From the NCBI GenBank assembly GCA_902796035.1, contig CADBNR010000049.1:1-34786 (forward strand): DNA of 34,786 nt. Direction: 5' to 3'. The first letter of the stretch is position 1, and every line of letters starts with the position of its first letter. A model generated the notes under the pieces. The model saw only the letters and a list, made by a program, of their open reading frames with translations. It did no database searches and had not been told where the DNA came from. Positions 15,679-23,701 of the stretch are shown in pieces. Made by a program: the position numbers and the translations under genes. This stretch comes from an uncultured Bacteroidales bacterium (GTDB lineage: Bacteria; Bacteroidota; Bacteroidia; Bacteroidales; Muribaculaceae).

Positions 15679-15709
15679 TTGGATATGTGGCATAATTATT
15701 ATACTTTTG
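15679..15709 (+). promoter_or_regulatory. Promoter of the restriction-modification operon, leaderless
   Basis: TTG (15679-15681) is followed after 20 bases by TACTTTTG (15702-15709), a full match to the consensus. Transcription should begin at about 15714-15716, right at the ATG of the endonuclease gene, so the mRNA would have no leader or almost none. Confidence 0.6.
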
Positions 15710-15713
15710 CATT

Positions 15714-16916
15714 ATGGATACCATAATAATTGGACAAGGATACAATCTTGCTGAAAATTCTTCAGTAGGGAAAGAGCTGATAGAACTATTTCAGTCACGC
15801 CGATTTACTTCATTCACCTGTCTGGTAGCATTTGCAAGCTATGGCGGAGTTAGTGCATTGAGACAAGAAATACTGAATGCCAAGACCAATAATGTAAACA
15901 TCAAGGTTATTTTAGGTGTAGATCAGAAAGGAACTTCAAAAGAAGCCTTAGAAGAAGTTCTTTCCTGGGACGTTAATGCATGTATATATCACACAAATGA
16001 TTTCAATATTTTTCACCCCAAAATATATTTGTTTGAGAACGAAGATATTTTCACACTGATAGTCGGGTCCAACAATCTAACTGTACCCGGTTTAGTACAA
16101 AATGTAGAATGTTCTTTAATGATTAAAGACATTAAAAGCAATCCTGTATTGGCAAAATTCTATGATTATTGGGACGAAATTCTAAATGGTACAGAGATTA
16201 ATCTTTATCCTATCACTCAGGAACTCATCGATAATCTATATGCCGATAATATCATAACGCTTGAATCGCTGCGTATTGAACGATATGATAATGGCGAAGA
16301 CGAACGAGAGGGAGCCGGCGAAACAAAAAGACTGAATTTTAATAAAGCCGGTGTGCAGTCCCTTCCTTCTTGCTTTACTCCCAAACGGAAACAAAGACAG
16401 GTCAAAATCAAATCTAAAAATGACAATCCGACTACAAACTCTCGTTCTGAAGTTGTCAAGACTATAGGCGAGCAAGTCTTAATTGCAGAGATTGGAGGAG
16501 GCCCGCGATGGAAACAAGTAAACTTTCCTATAAAAATATTTCAAGATTTCTTTGGTGCGTCACGCGGAGACAATAGTTATAAAATCGAGCTGTTGAATAT
16601 CGCAAAAGACGGAACATTAGGAGAAGTAGAGGAACGACAGGCAGTAACAGTAAAGAGTAACAATTTCCGATTCGAGATTAATTGCGAAGAAACAAGCGGC
16701 GAATATCCGGGTGTACTCAATCGTCCAATCGGTTTGTTCATAAAACTGGATAATTCAGAATTTCTGTATCAGGTTCTCATGCCCGATTATCCTGCTTATA
16801 CGAAGATTAAAGATTACCTGCAAATTGAAGCCAAACCTAAGCGGGAGTACGAACTTAAGCGTGTTATCGTTGATGTAGAAGCCATTCACGCCCTCTATCC
16901 TGAACTTATAATATAA
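15714..16916 (+). CDS. Type II restriction endonuclease, PLD fold (BfiI/NgoFVII-like)
   Basis: The N-terminal 180 residues form a phospholipase D-type nuclease domain. His101 and Lys103 in FHPKIYLF, Asn121 in GSNNLT and Glu132 match the BfiI active-site residues H105, K107, N125 and E136 with identical spacing. The C-terminal part (about 250-400), starting around GGGPRWKQVNFPIKIFQDFFG, looks like the B3-like DNA-binding domain of BfiI and NgoFVII. Such enzymes cut without metal ions, with one active site formed across a dimer. At 400 aa the length is normal for NgoFVII-like enzymes. Its stop shares one base with the start of the next gene. Recognition site unknown. Confidence 0.87.
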   Translation: MDTIIIGQGYNLAENSSVGKELIELFQSRRFTSFTCLVAFASYGGVSALRQEILNAKTNNVNIKVILGVDQKGTSKEALEEVLSWDVNACIYHTNDFNIFHPKIYLFENEDIFTLIVGSNNLTVPGLVQNVECSLMIKDIKSNPVLAKFYDYWDEILNGTEINLYPITQELIDNLYADNIITLESLRIERYDNGEDEREGAGETKRLNFNKAGVQSLPSCFTPKRKQRQVKIKSKNDNPTTNSRSEVVKTIGEQVLIAEIGGGPRWKQVNFPIKIFQDFFGASRGDNSYKIELLNIAKDGTLGEVEERQAVTVKSNNFRFEINCEETSGEYPGVLNRPIGLFIKLDNSEFLYQVLMPDYPAYTKIKDYLQIEAKPKREYELKRVIVDVEAIHALYPELII

Positions 16917-18223
16917 TGGGATATCATTTTAGGACATTAAATTATTTAGGCAGCAAATTACGGCTCCTTGATTTCATCGAGGAGAATATCCGGCGTATAA
17001 CAAATGACAAACAAGGAGTATGTGACTTATTTGCCGGTTCCGGATGTGTCTCATATAAATTATCTGAACATTATGCCGTAACGTCATGCGATATCCAGCA
17101 CTACTCAAAAGTAATTTCAAATGCTTTATTAAATAAGTTTGATATAACAGATAACGATATTAATGAATTAATTCAAATCATACAATCGGATAAAACATTG
17201 TATGATTGTTTTATTCCATTAATCGAAACTGAAGAACAGGCGATACGATTCAAAGACCTTGAAACTTTAACAGCAATTCTCGAAACCGGCTCAATAGAAG
17301 TTTTTCGTTTAGAGAACAAAAATACCTGTTTGAATCATAGTCTATATGAAGTCTTGGATAATCTCAGTGGAAATGACTTTTTAAACAGAAAATCTTTAAT
17401 AAGTCGTTATTATGGAGGCATTTATTTTTCATATCGCCAAGCCGTGGGTATTGATATAATACTTGAATCAATCCAGAATCACATTGCCGAAGATAAACGC
17501 GACTTTTTTCTTGCCGCGCTTTTAAGCACAGCAAGTGATGTAGTCGACACAGTTGGTAAGCATTTCGCCCAACCCATTAAGGCTCGCGATGCAAAAGGTA
17601 ATATTAAAATCACTGTATACAATAAGGCGCTACAGGATAAAACCATAGATATTATCGAATTGTACAAAGACTGGATATATCGCTACAAGTCTTTGCCGAA
17701 ATCTGATTATGTCTGCCAAACAATACAAGGAGATTACATTAAATGCTTACGGAACTTGCCGGATTCTGTAAAAACCATTTACGCAGATCCTCCATATACA
17801 AGAGATCATTACAGCAGGTTCTATCATGTGCTGGAAACAATAACATTAAGGGATTCTCCTGAATTGACAACTACAAACATACGCGGAGAAAAACATATAA
17901 GCAACGGAATTTATAGGAAAGACCGTCACCAATCTCCATTCTGCATAATGAGTAAAGCCCATGATGCATTTAAAGAAATGTTCGAGATTACATCCTCTGG
18001 TAACAAGAATCTGGTGCTTTCGTATTCACCGTATGACGAAACGAAAAAAACTCACCCTCGTGTAGTAACATTGAGACAATTGTTGGATTTGGCCAGAGTC
18101 TATTACCAACACGTCGATTTAATTTCTGCAGGTAAATTCAAGCATAATAAGCTGAACTCAACAGAACATTTTCTTGATGCCTCATCTGAGGCTGAAGTGT
18201 TAATCGTCTGCACTAATGAATGA
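16916..18223 (+). CDS. D12-class DNA adenine methyltransferase
   Basis: This 435-aa enzyme probably methylates adenine N6 on one strand of the restriction site. The alpha-class order is clear: motif X NYLGSK at residues 9-14, motif I DLFAGSG at 37-43 for S-adenosylmethionine binding, and motif IV DPPY at 291-294. The roughly 250 residues between motifs I and IV hold the target-recognition region. The ATG overlaps the last base of the endonuclease stop (TAATG), so translation is coupled. The coding sequence is AT-rich compared with the flanking core genes, in keeping with horizontal acquisition of the operon. Confidence 0.9.
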   Translation: MGYHFRTLNYLGSKLRLLDFIEENIRRITNDKQGVCDLFAGSGCVSYKLSEHYAVTSCDIQHYSKVISNALLNKFDITDNDINELIQIIQSDKTLYDCFIPLIETEEQAIRFKDLETLTAILETGSIEVFRLENKNTCLNHSLYEVLDNLSGNDFLNRKSLISRYYGGIYFSYRQAVGIDIILESIQNHIAEDKRDFFLAALLSTASDVVDTVGKHFAQPIKARDAKGNIKITVYNKALQDKTIDIIELYKDWIYRYKSLPKSDYVCQTIQGDYIKCLRNLPDSVKTIYADPPYTRDHYSRFYHVLETITLRDSPELTTTNIRGEKHISNGIYRKDRHQSPFCIMSKAHDAFKEMFEITSSGNKNLVLSYSPYDETKKTHPRVVTLRQLLDLARVYYQHVDLISAGKFKHNKLNSTEHFLDASSEAEVLIVCTNE

Positions 18224-18226
18224 TTT

Positions 18227-19906
18227 ATGATGCTAAATAATAGATTCATCTATGAAGCCGATTCCTCAATTGGCTCATATGATTGTCCTAACATCCTTAT
18301 AAAAGGAAACAATAAGGAAATCCTACCGGAACTCATCAAAGAATACGGTGGAAAGGTAAAATGTATCTATATCGATCCTCCGTATAATAACGGCGATTCC
18401 TATCATTACTATGACGATAATATAGCTGAAACAAATTGGCTTAGAGACATCCATAACGTGCTTATATATCTAAAAATGCTAATGTCAAAAGACGGAAGCG
18501 TCTGGATTTCAATTGATGACAGAGAGATGGCATACCTAAAAGTCGAGGCAGATAAAGTTTTTGGGAGAGAAAACTTCGCCGGCACTATTGTATGGCAGCA
18601 ACGCAAAACCCGAGAAAACCGGGCCTTGTTCTCTTATAACCATGAATATATACTTGTATATGCAAAAGATATAAAGAAATTCAAAAAATCAAGGAATCTG
18701 CTTCCTGTTGATAATGATTTTATTGACAATAAATACAAGAACCCTGACAATGATCCACGTGGGCCATGGCAGTCTGTAAGCGCAAGTGTACAAGCTGGTC
18801 ATGCTGTCCCAAGCCAGTTTTATACTATTGTATCGCCTACCGGAATAGAACACAATCCTCCTAAAGGTAGATGTTGGGTATATAATGAGCAGCGTATGAA
18901 GACCGAAATATCCCTTGGGAATATTTGGTTTGGTGCCGACGGTTCAAACGTGCCACGTATTAAAAAATTTTTACGCTCCGCCAAAATTGGATTAACACCA
19001 CAGACACTATGGTCAGATGATAGGTACGGAACCACCGACAGCGCAAAAAAACACTTATTAAATTTATTTCCAAATCTCGAAAAGGTTTTTGAAACACCTA
19101 AACCTGAAGAACTAATCGCCCAGATTCTTCATATAGCCACTAATGAAGGAGATTTGGTATTAGATTGCTATGCCGGCTCAGGTACTACTCTGACAGCAGC
19201 TCACAAAACAAAAAGACATTATATAGGCATAGAAATAGGAGATGAAACTACCAAATTGATAGTTGACCGCTTGAATAAAGTCATTGAGGGAGAAGAAGGG
19301 GGCATCTCTGAAATCCAACAATGGAAAGGAGGCGGTGAATTCGCATACTTTTCTTTTGATAAGTCTCCAAGAATCGACAATTCATTGTGTAACGCTCCCA
19401 GAACAATACAAAAGAACCCGGTCTATCATCAACTTAATCTATTCCCTTTATTTGAGGAATATGGCGAAAAACCGTTCTTGGAAAATGAGATTGTACGTGA
19501 GCCAAATTCCATCTATTATGGACATCACAAAATTGAATACGCCCGAAACGTACTCATATCTCTTGTAAAAAGAGACAATGAAGATATTTTTATCAATCGT
19601 TCAGCGACTTTATACTATACCGGCAAGAAGTTCCCATCAACTGTTGCCTTTAATAAATTATATTATTTCATGCCCTACCTAAAAGGGAAAGGGATTCGAG
19701 ACCTGTATATCATTAAGGTTGCTCGAATTGGATCCCGCAAGGAAGGACAACCGGACGAAAACAACAATGATCTTCGTCTGGTTTTTGAGATAGAATTCGT
19801 GAAACAATTATTCACCGATTATAAATCAATTGATTTAAAGATATGGCGAACATTCACGGATACCATTTTATCTGAAATTATCCAAGATCCTATGCTGAAT
19901 GATTAA
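18227..19906 (+). CDS. Beta-class DNA methyltransferase (N6-adenine or N4-cytosine)
   Basis: The 559-aa protein carries the beta-class order, with motif IV DPPYNNGDSYHYYDD first (Asp50 to Tyr53) and the SAM-binding DCYAGSGTT late (from Asp313). In between are VWISIDDREMAYLK and a recognition region with WQQRKTRENRALFSYNHEY. The C-terminal 200 residues are unusual in length and have no motif I can name. DPPY is most often adenine-specific, but the beta class also contains cytosine-N4 enzymes. It starts three bases after the D12 methyltransferase and would modify the other strand of an asymmetric site. Its stop overlaps the prfB stop on the opposite strand. Confidence 0.88.
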   Translation: MMLNNRFIYEADSSIGSYDCPNILIKGNNKEILPELIKEYGGKVKCIYIDPPYNNGDSYHYYDDNIAETNWLRDIHNVLIYLKMLMSKDGSVWISIDDREMAYLKVEADKVFGRENFAGTIVWQQRKTRENRALFSYNHEYILVYAKDIKKFKKSRNLLPVDNDFIDNKYKNPDNDPRGPWQSVSASVQAGHAVPSQFYTIVSPTGIEHNPPKGRCWVYNEQRMKTEISLGNIWFGADGSNVPRIKKFLRSAKIGLTPQTLWSDDRYGTTDSAKKHLLNLFPNLEKVFETPKPEELIAQILHIATNEGDLVLDCYAGSGTTLTAAHKTKRHYIGIEIGDETTKLIVDRLNKVIEGEEGGISEIQQWKGGGEFAYFSFDKSPRIDNSLCNAPRTIQKNPVYHQLNLFPLFEEYGEKPFLENEIVREPNSIYYGHHKIEYARNVLISLVKRDNEDIFINRSATLYYTGKKFPSTVAFNKLYYFMPYLKGKGIRDLYIIKVARIGSRKEGQPDENNNDLRLVFEIEFVKQLFTDYKSIDLKIWRTFTDTILSEIIQDPMLND

Positions 19907-21018
19907 TCCTGGTCGGCGGCGAATTCCATCAGGTAGGCCTTGATGAAGCCGTCGATGCCGCCGTCCATCACGCCGTTCACGTCCGAGGTCTGGAAGTTGG
20001 TGCGGTGGTCCTTGACGCGGCGGTCGTCGAACACGTAACTGCGTATCTGCGAACCCCACTCTATTTTCTTCTTGCCGGCCTCCACCTTGGCCTGCTCCTC
20101 CATACGGTGCTTCAGTTCCTTGTCATACAGGATGGAGCGCAGCTGGCGCATGGCGTTCTCCTTGTTCTTGGGCTGGTCGCGGGTCTCGGTGTTCTCGATC
20201 AGAATCTCCTCCTCCTCGCCGGTATAGGGGTCGGTGTACTGGTAGCGCAGACGCACGCCGGATTCCACCTTGTTGACGTTCTGACCGCCGGCGCCGCCCG
20301 AACGGAAAGTATCCCACGACACGCGTGCAGGCTCCACCACAACCTCGATTGAATCGTCGACCAAAGGTGTCACGAACACTGATGCGAACGATGTCATGCG
20401 CTTGCCCTGTGCGTTATACGGGCTGACGCGCACCAGGCGGTGCACACCGTTCTCGCTTTTGAGGAAACCGTAGGCATAATCGCCCTCGATGTTGATGGTA
20501 ACGGACTTTATGCCGGCCTCGTCGCCGTCGAGCAGCTGTGCTATCGAGGTCTTGTAGCCGTGACGCTCGGCGTAACGCAGATAGAGGCGCATCAGCATCG
20601 ACGCCCAGTCCTGGCTTTCGGTACCGCCGGCGCCGGAATTGATCTTCAGCACGACGCCCAGCTTGTCCTCCTCGCGACGGAGCATGTTGCGGAGTTCCAG
20701 TTTCTCGACATCCTCCAGAGTCTTGGCGTATGCTTCGTCAATCTCCTCCTCGGTCACCAGACCTTCCTTCAGGAAGTCCATGGAGAGTTTCAGTTCCTCA
20801 AGTTGTTTTTCCAGAGCCGTGTAGGAGTCAATCCAGAAATGGATACCCTTGATTTTGCGCATCTGGGCCTCCGCCTTCTCGCGGTCGTCCCAGAAGTCGG
20901 CCACATGCGTGCGCAACTCCTCCTCCTCGACCTCAATCTTCTTCGACTCGATGTCAAGGTAACGGTTCAGGTCCTCTACTCTCTTTTCTATATCCTTCAG
21001 CTGGTCACCGGTTATCAT
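19903..21018 (-). CDS. prfB: Peptide chain release factor 2
   Basis: RF2 recognises UGA and UAA stop codons and releases the peptide. The 371-aa protein is complete, with an N-terminal coiled coil, KINSGAGGTESQDWASML in the core, and the catalytic GGQ loop in FRSGGAGGQNVNKVESG. The stop-recognition tripeptide region lies near RLVRVSPYNAQGKRMTSF. Many prfB genes carry a programmed +1 frameshift (CTTTGAC) near codon 25; here the same place reads TAC CTT GAC in one continuous frame, so there is no autoregulatory frameshift. The promoter box is at 21084-21091. The stop codon overlaps that of the convergent methyltransferase gene. Confidence 0.97.
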   Translation of the reverse strand: MITGDQLKDIEKRVEDLNRYLDIESKKIEVEEEELRTHVADFWDDREKAEAQMRKIKGIHFWIDSYTALEKQLEELKLSMDFLKEGLVTEEEIDEAYAKTLEDVEKLELRNMLRREEDKLGVVLKINSGAGGTESQDWASMLMRLYLRYAERHGYKTSIAQLLDGDEAGIKSVTINIEGDYAYGFLKSENGVHRLVRVSPYNAQGKRMTSFASVFVTPLVDDSIEVVVEPARVSWDTFRSGGAGGQNVNKVESGVRLRYQYTDPYTGEEEEILIENTETRDQPKNKENAMRQLRSILYDKELKHRMEEQAKVEAGKKKIEWGSQIRSYVFDDRRVKDHRTNFQTSDVNGVMDGGIDGFIKAYLMEFAADQD

Positions 21019-21083
21019 ATCTTTCTCTTATTCGCTTTTCGCTTTTAGCTGCTTATCTTTCCTATTCCGCTGCTATTATTCTG

Positions 21084-21091
21084 CAAAATTA
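21084..21091 (-). promoter_or_regulatory. Minus-7 box of prfB
   Basis: The minus strand reads TAATTTTG, followed by C. The predicted transcription start is near 21078, giving a leader of about 60 bases. No TTG is seen at the preferred distance. Confidence 0.45.
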
Positions 21092-21137
21092 CAAAAAATC
21101 ACTCTATTATGAAAATCCGGTCCCCAATCAGCTTTGC

Positions 21138-22700
21138 TTATTCATAATCCACAATCCAGGGAGTGGCGATGGAACGGATGGAGTCGTCGAAGTTTACGCC
21201 GACCTTGACGATTTTGCGGCCGTCGGCACGGAACGGCAGCAGGTAATCGCGGCTGTTGATCTGATCCATGGCAGCCTGCGCACTCTCGTTTACCTTGAAC
21301 TCGAACAGATAGAGATACCTGGGGGTCTTGACCAATAGGTCTATCCTTCCGGCGGCGGTACGCATCTCGGCGTGCGTATAGAAACCCATCAGTTTCATAA
21401 CCAGATATATGACATTGCGGTAATGCAGCTCAAGGTTTCCGAGATCCATCTGGTCGTACTGATAGCCGCTGAACAAGGACTGCAGACGTGTCATGAAGTC
21501 ATCGACACGTCCCGCCTCGACATCAAGCACAAACCGGCGCACATCAAACTCACTGCGGCCTTGGGAATTGCTTGTGTATATCTTCATCAATCCGTTCAGG
21601 AATCCTTGTTCCACCTCTCGGTTTGGATATCCAAGCTTAGCTATCCTGAAACGGGGGTCGTAATCATGAATGGTCAGATATCCGCTTTGATACATAATCG
21701 GCACAGCATTGCTCAGGTCGAACGATGCGTCCATAAGGTCATCTATATTCTCCTCAAGGTGCTCAAGGTCACGCAGGTCTATCTGCATGTCGCGTATCAT
21801 CCTGACCAGGATCGTAGGAGTACCGGTAGAGAACCAATATGCACCTAAATAACTGTTTGACAACGCGCTAAGCAGGCTGAACGGATTGTATATATCAGGC
21901 GACGACGGCGAAAAATGGTAGCCGTCATAATTCTTCTTAAGCTCCGCGTATGCTTCTTCTGCTGACATTTTGTTTTTGTCGGCCAATTCGCGCACTCCCT
22001 CATCGAAATTATCCCGGATTTCCTCTATGGTCATGCCGCATATCGCGCTGTATTTTTCGGAAAGGGATATGTCCTGCAGATTGTTGAGGTCGCTGAATAT
22101 GCTCAGTTTACCGAAACGGGACACGCCCGTAAGCATGGCGAACTGAATGTATTGGTCACCGTTCTTGAGATTGGAATAAAACCCTTTCAGTATGGCACGC
22201 AGATCATCCTGCAGTGCCTTGTTTCCAACAGAATCCAGCAACGGTTTGTCGTATTCATCGATAAGTATGACTACACGCTTGCCGGTTTTATTATATGCGC
22301 TGCGTATCAAGGCACCGAACCGTAAAGCCAATGAATCCGACGGCTCATTGCGGCCGTATAACTGTTCATAATAGTAGAGGAATGACTCAATCGTAGCCTC
22401 AAGGTCATGCATTGTCTGGCACTTGTTGGCATTCATGGCCATGTGGAATACCGGGTGAGGCTGCCAGTCATGCTCCATTCTACTGATTTCCAAACCTTCA
22501 AAAAGATCCTTGCGGCCCTGATAGAATGCCTCGATAGTGGAAAGCAACAATGATTTGCCGAACCGGCGTGGACGACTCAGAAAATAGCACTTCCCTTCCG
22601 TTATAAGCCTTTCAATAATGCCTGTCTTATCGACATACGTGTAACCAGCTTCGCGAAGTTTCGCGAAACTCTGAACGCCTATTGGATACTTGGGTGCCAT
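21138..22700 (-). CDS. AAA-ATPase-like protein with PD-(D/E)XK domain
   Basis: This 520-aa protein belongs to the PF09820/PF08011 group abundant in gut Bacteroidales. The N-terminus is KYPIGVQSFAKLREAGYTYVDKT. The Walker A-like loop is SRPRRFGKSLL near residue 46, the Walker B region is VVILIDEYDKPLL, and AMLTGVSRFGKLSIFSDLNN is the usual sensor segment. The last 100 residues hold a nuclease-like core, GRIDLLVKT then LYLFEFKVN, with Asp and Glu-x-Lys. It stands alone between prfB and a small membrane protein gene. These proteins occur in many paralogous copies; the function is unproven, with a mobile-element or defence role suspected. Confidence 0.88.
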   Translation of the reverse strand: MAPKYPIGVQSFAKLREAGYTYVDKTGIIERLITEGKCYFLSRPRRFGKSLLLSTIEAFYQGRKDLFEGLEISRMEHDWQPHPVFHMAMNANKCQTMHDLEATIESFLYYYEQLYGRNEPSDSLALRFGALIRSAYNKTGKRVVILIDEYDKPLLDSVGNKALQDDLRAILKGFYSNLKNGDQYIQFAMLTGVSRFGKLSIFSDLNNLQDISLSEKYSAICGMTIEEIRDNFDEGVRELADKNKMSAEEAYAELKKNYDGYHFSPSSPDIYNPFSLLSALSNSYLGAYWFSTGTPTILVRMIRDMQIDLRDLEHLEENIDDLMDASFDLSNAVPIMYQSGYLTIHDYDPRFRIAKLGYPNREVEQGFLNGLMKIYTSNSQGRSEFDVRRFVLDVEAGRVDDFMTRLQSLFSGYQYDQMDLGNLELHYRNVIYLVMKLMGFYTHAEMRTAAGRIDLLVKTPRYLYLFEFKVNESAQAAMDQINSRDYLLPFRADGRKIVKVGVNFDDSIRSIATPWIVDYE

Positions 22701-22883
22701 TATAATTACTTTTTAAGGGATTCCCACTTGTTTCATCCGCTAAGTTACGAAAAACTCCGTGAATATCAAAAAGCAATTCCGGCACCGGGACGTCTCCGCT
22801 TTACCGAAGATATATGGACCAAACTCTTTGACGGACTCCGTTGTTAGGAATATAGTTACGAAACAATCTAAATAAGAAATATT

Positions 22884-23108
22884 ATGAAAGAATTAATTGA
22901 AAAGGGAAAGACCTGCAAGCATGACATTCTGACCCACGTATTAGGTTATCACAAGGAAGACCATGTACGCCACATCGTGCACCTCGCTATCGCATCGGCG
23001 GCATTAAGCATTGCCATCACCACGCTGTGCAAGGTGGCCCGCATCCATCACGACGTCAAGCGTCTTGAACATGACGTTGAGCCGCATAAGAAACACCACC
23101 TGATCTGA
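22884..23108 (+). CDS. Small His-rich membrane protein, 74 aa
   Basis: The protein has a polar N-terminus (MKELIEKGKTCKHDIL), one predicted transmembrane helix at about residues 30-50 (IVHLAIASAALSIAITTL) and a strongly charged tail with many His residues (HHDVKRLEHDVEPHKKHHLI). An A-rich stretch before the ATG fits Bacteroidetes translation starts. It is a single plus-strand gene between two minus-strand genes. No family comes to mind. The His-rich tail could bind metal, but that is speculation. The ORF reads as coding and the membrane segment is well formed. Confidence 0.65.
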   Translation: MKELIEKGKTCKHDILTHVLGYHKEDHVRHIVHLAIASAALSIAITTLCKVARIHHDVKRLEHDVEPHKKHHLI

Positions 23109-23154
23109 AGTCAAAAGTCAGAGTTATGAGGTATTAGTTATTAAATCTGATGAC

Positions 23155-23631
23155 TTAATCCTCATTTTCAGGCACCAGATTAGCAAGCATCTCGCCGCAG
23201 GTCAGCCCTGTGGCGGGATGTTTCCATATAGGGGCCAGCTCGACCATCGGCTTCAGGAAAAATTCACGCTCAGCCAAATGCGGATGCGGCACCTTCAGTT
23301 CCGGGGTGTCTATCTGTATCTCGTCCACGGCCACGATGTCAATGTCCACCACACGGTCCACATAGCGGCCTTCGGCGTCGCGGTGGGCGCCCCCGCCCAA
23401 CTCCCGCTCTATCTCCTGCAAGCCGGCAAGCATCTGCATTGGCTCCAGGTCGCTGACCAATCGCACGCCGATGTTCATGAAGGCGTTGGCACTCTCGTAG
23501 CCCCACGGTTCCGATTCAACTATGTGCGACAGCTCCATCCAGCCGTAACGGCCCATGATGCGCTGCGCCGCGCGGCTGATGTTGAGACGGCGGTTGCCTA
23601 AGTTACTGCCTATGTTCAGAAAATAATTCAT
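23155..23631 (-). CDS. folK: 2-amino-4-hydroxy-6-hydroxymethyldihydropteridine diphosphokinase
   Basis: FolK transfers pyrophosphate from ATP to hydroxymethyldihydropterin in folate synthesis. The 158-aa protein has the family's LNIGSNLGNR start, VESEPWGYES and NIGVRLVSDLEP, then RVVDIDIVAVD with the metal-binding Asp pair, and HPHLAEREFFLKPMVELAP. I chose the ATG at 23631 (MNYFLNIG); a TTG two codons upstream is less likely. A terminator separates it from infB, so it probably has its own transcript. The length is typical for a monofunctional enzyme. Confidence 0.95.
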   Translation of the reverse strand: MNYFLNIGSNLGNRRLNISRAAQRIMGRYGWMELSHIVESEPWGYESANAFMNIGVRLVSDLEPMQMLAGLQEIERELGGGAHRDAEGRYVDRVVDIDIVAVDEIQIDTPELKVPHPHLAEREFFLKPMVELAPIWKHPATGLTCGEMLANLVPENED

Positions 23632-23638
23632 ATACAAG

Positions 23639-23690
23639 AAAAGCGCGTGGTGACGGCTGGCTTTGATTCCGCACCGTTACCACGCGCTTT
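23639..23690 (-). terminator. Terminator after infB
   Basis: A stem of about 12 GC-rich base pairs (23639-23650 with 23679-23690), extended inward by an ACGG/CCGT pairing, has a loop of about 20 bases. On the minus strand the stem ends in CTTTTCTT. It sits between the infB stop (23702) and the folK start (23631). Confidence 0.7.
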
Positions 23691-23701
23691 GTTATCGTGT
23701 T

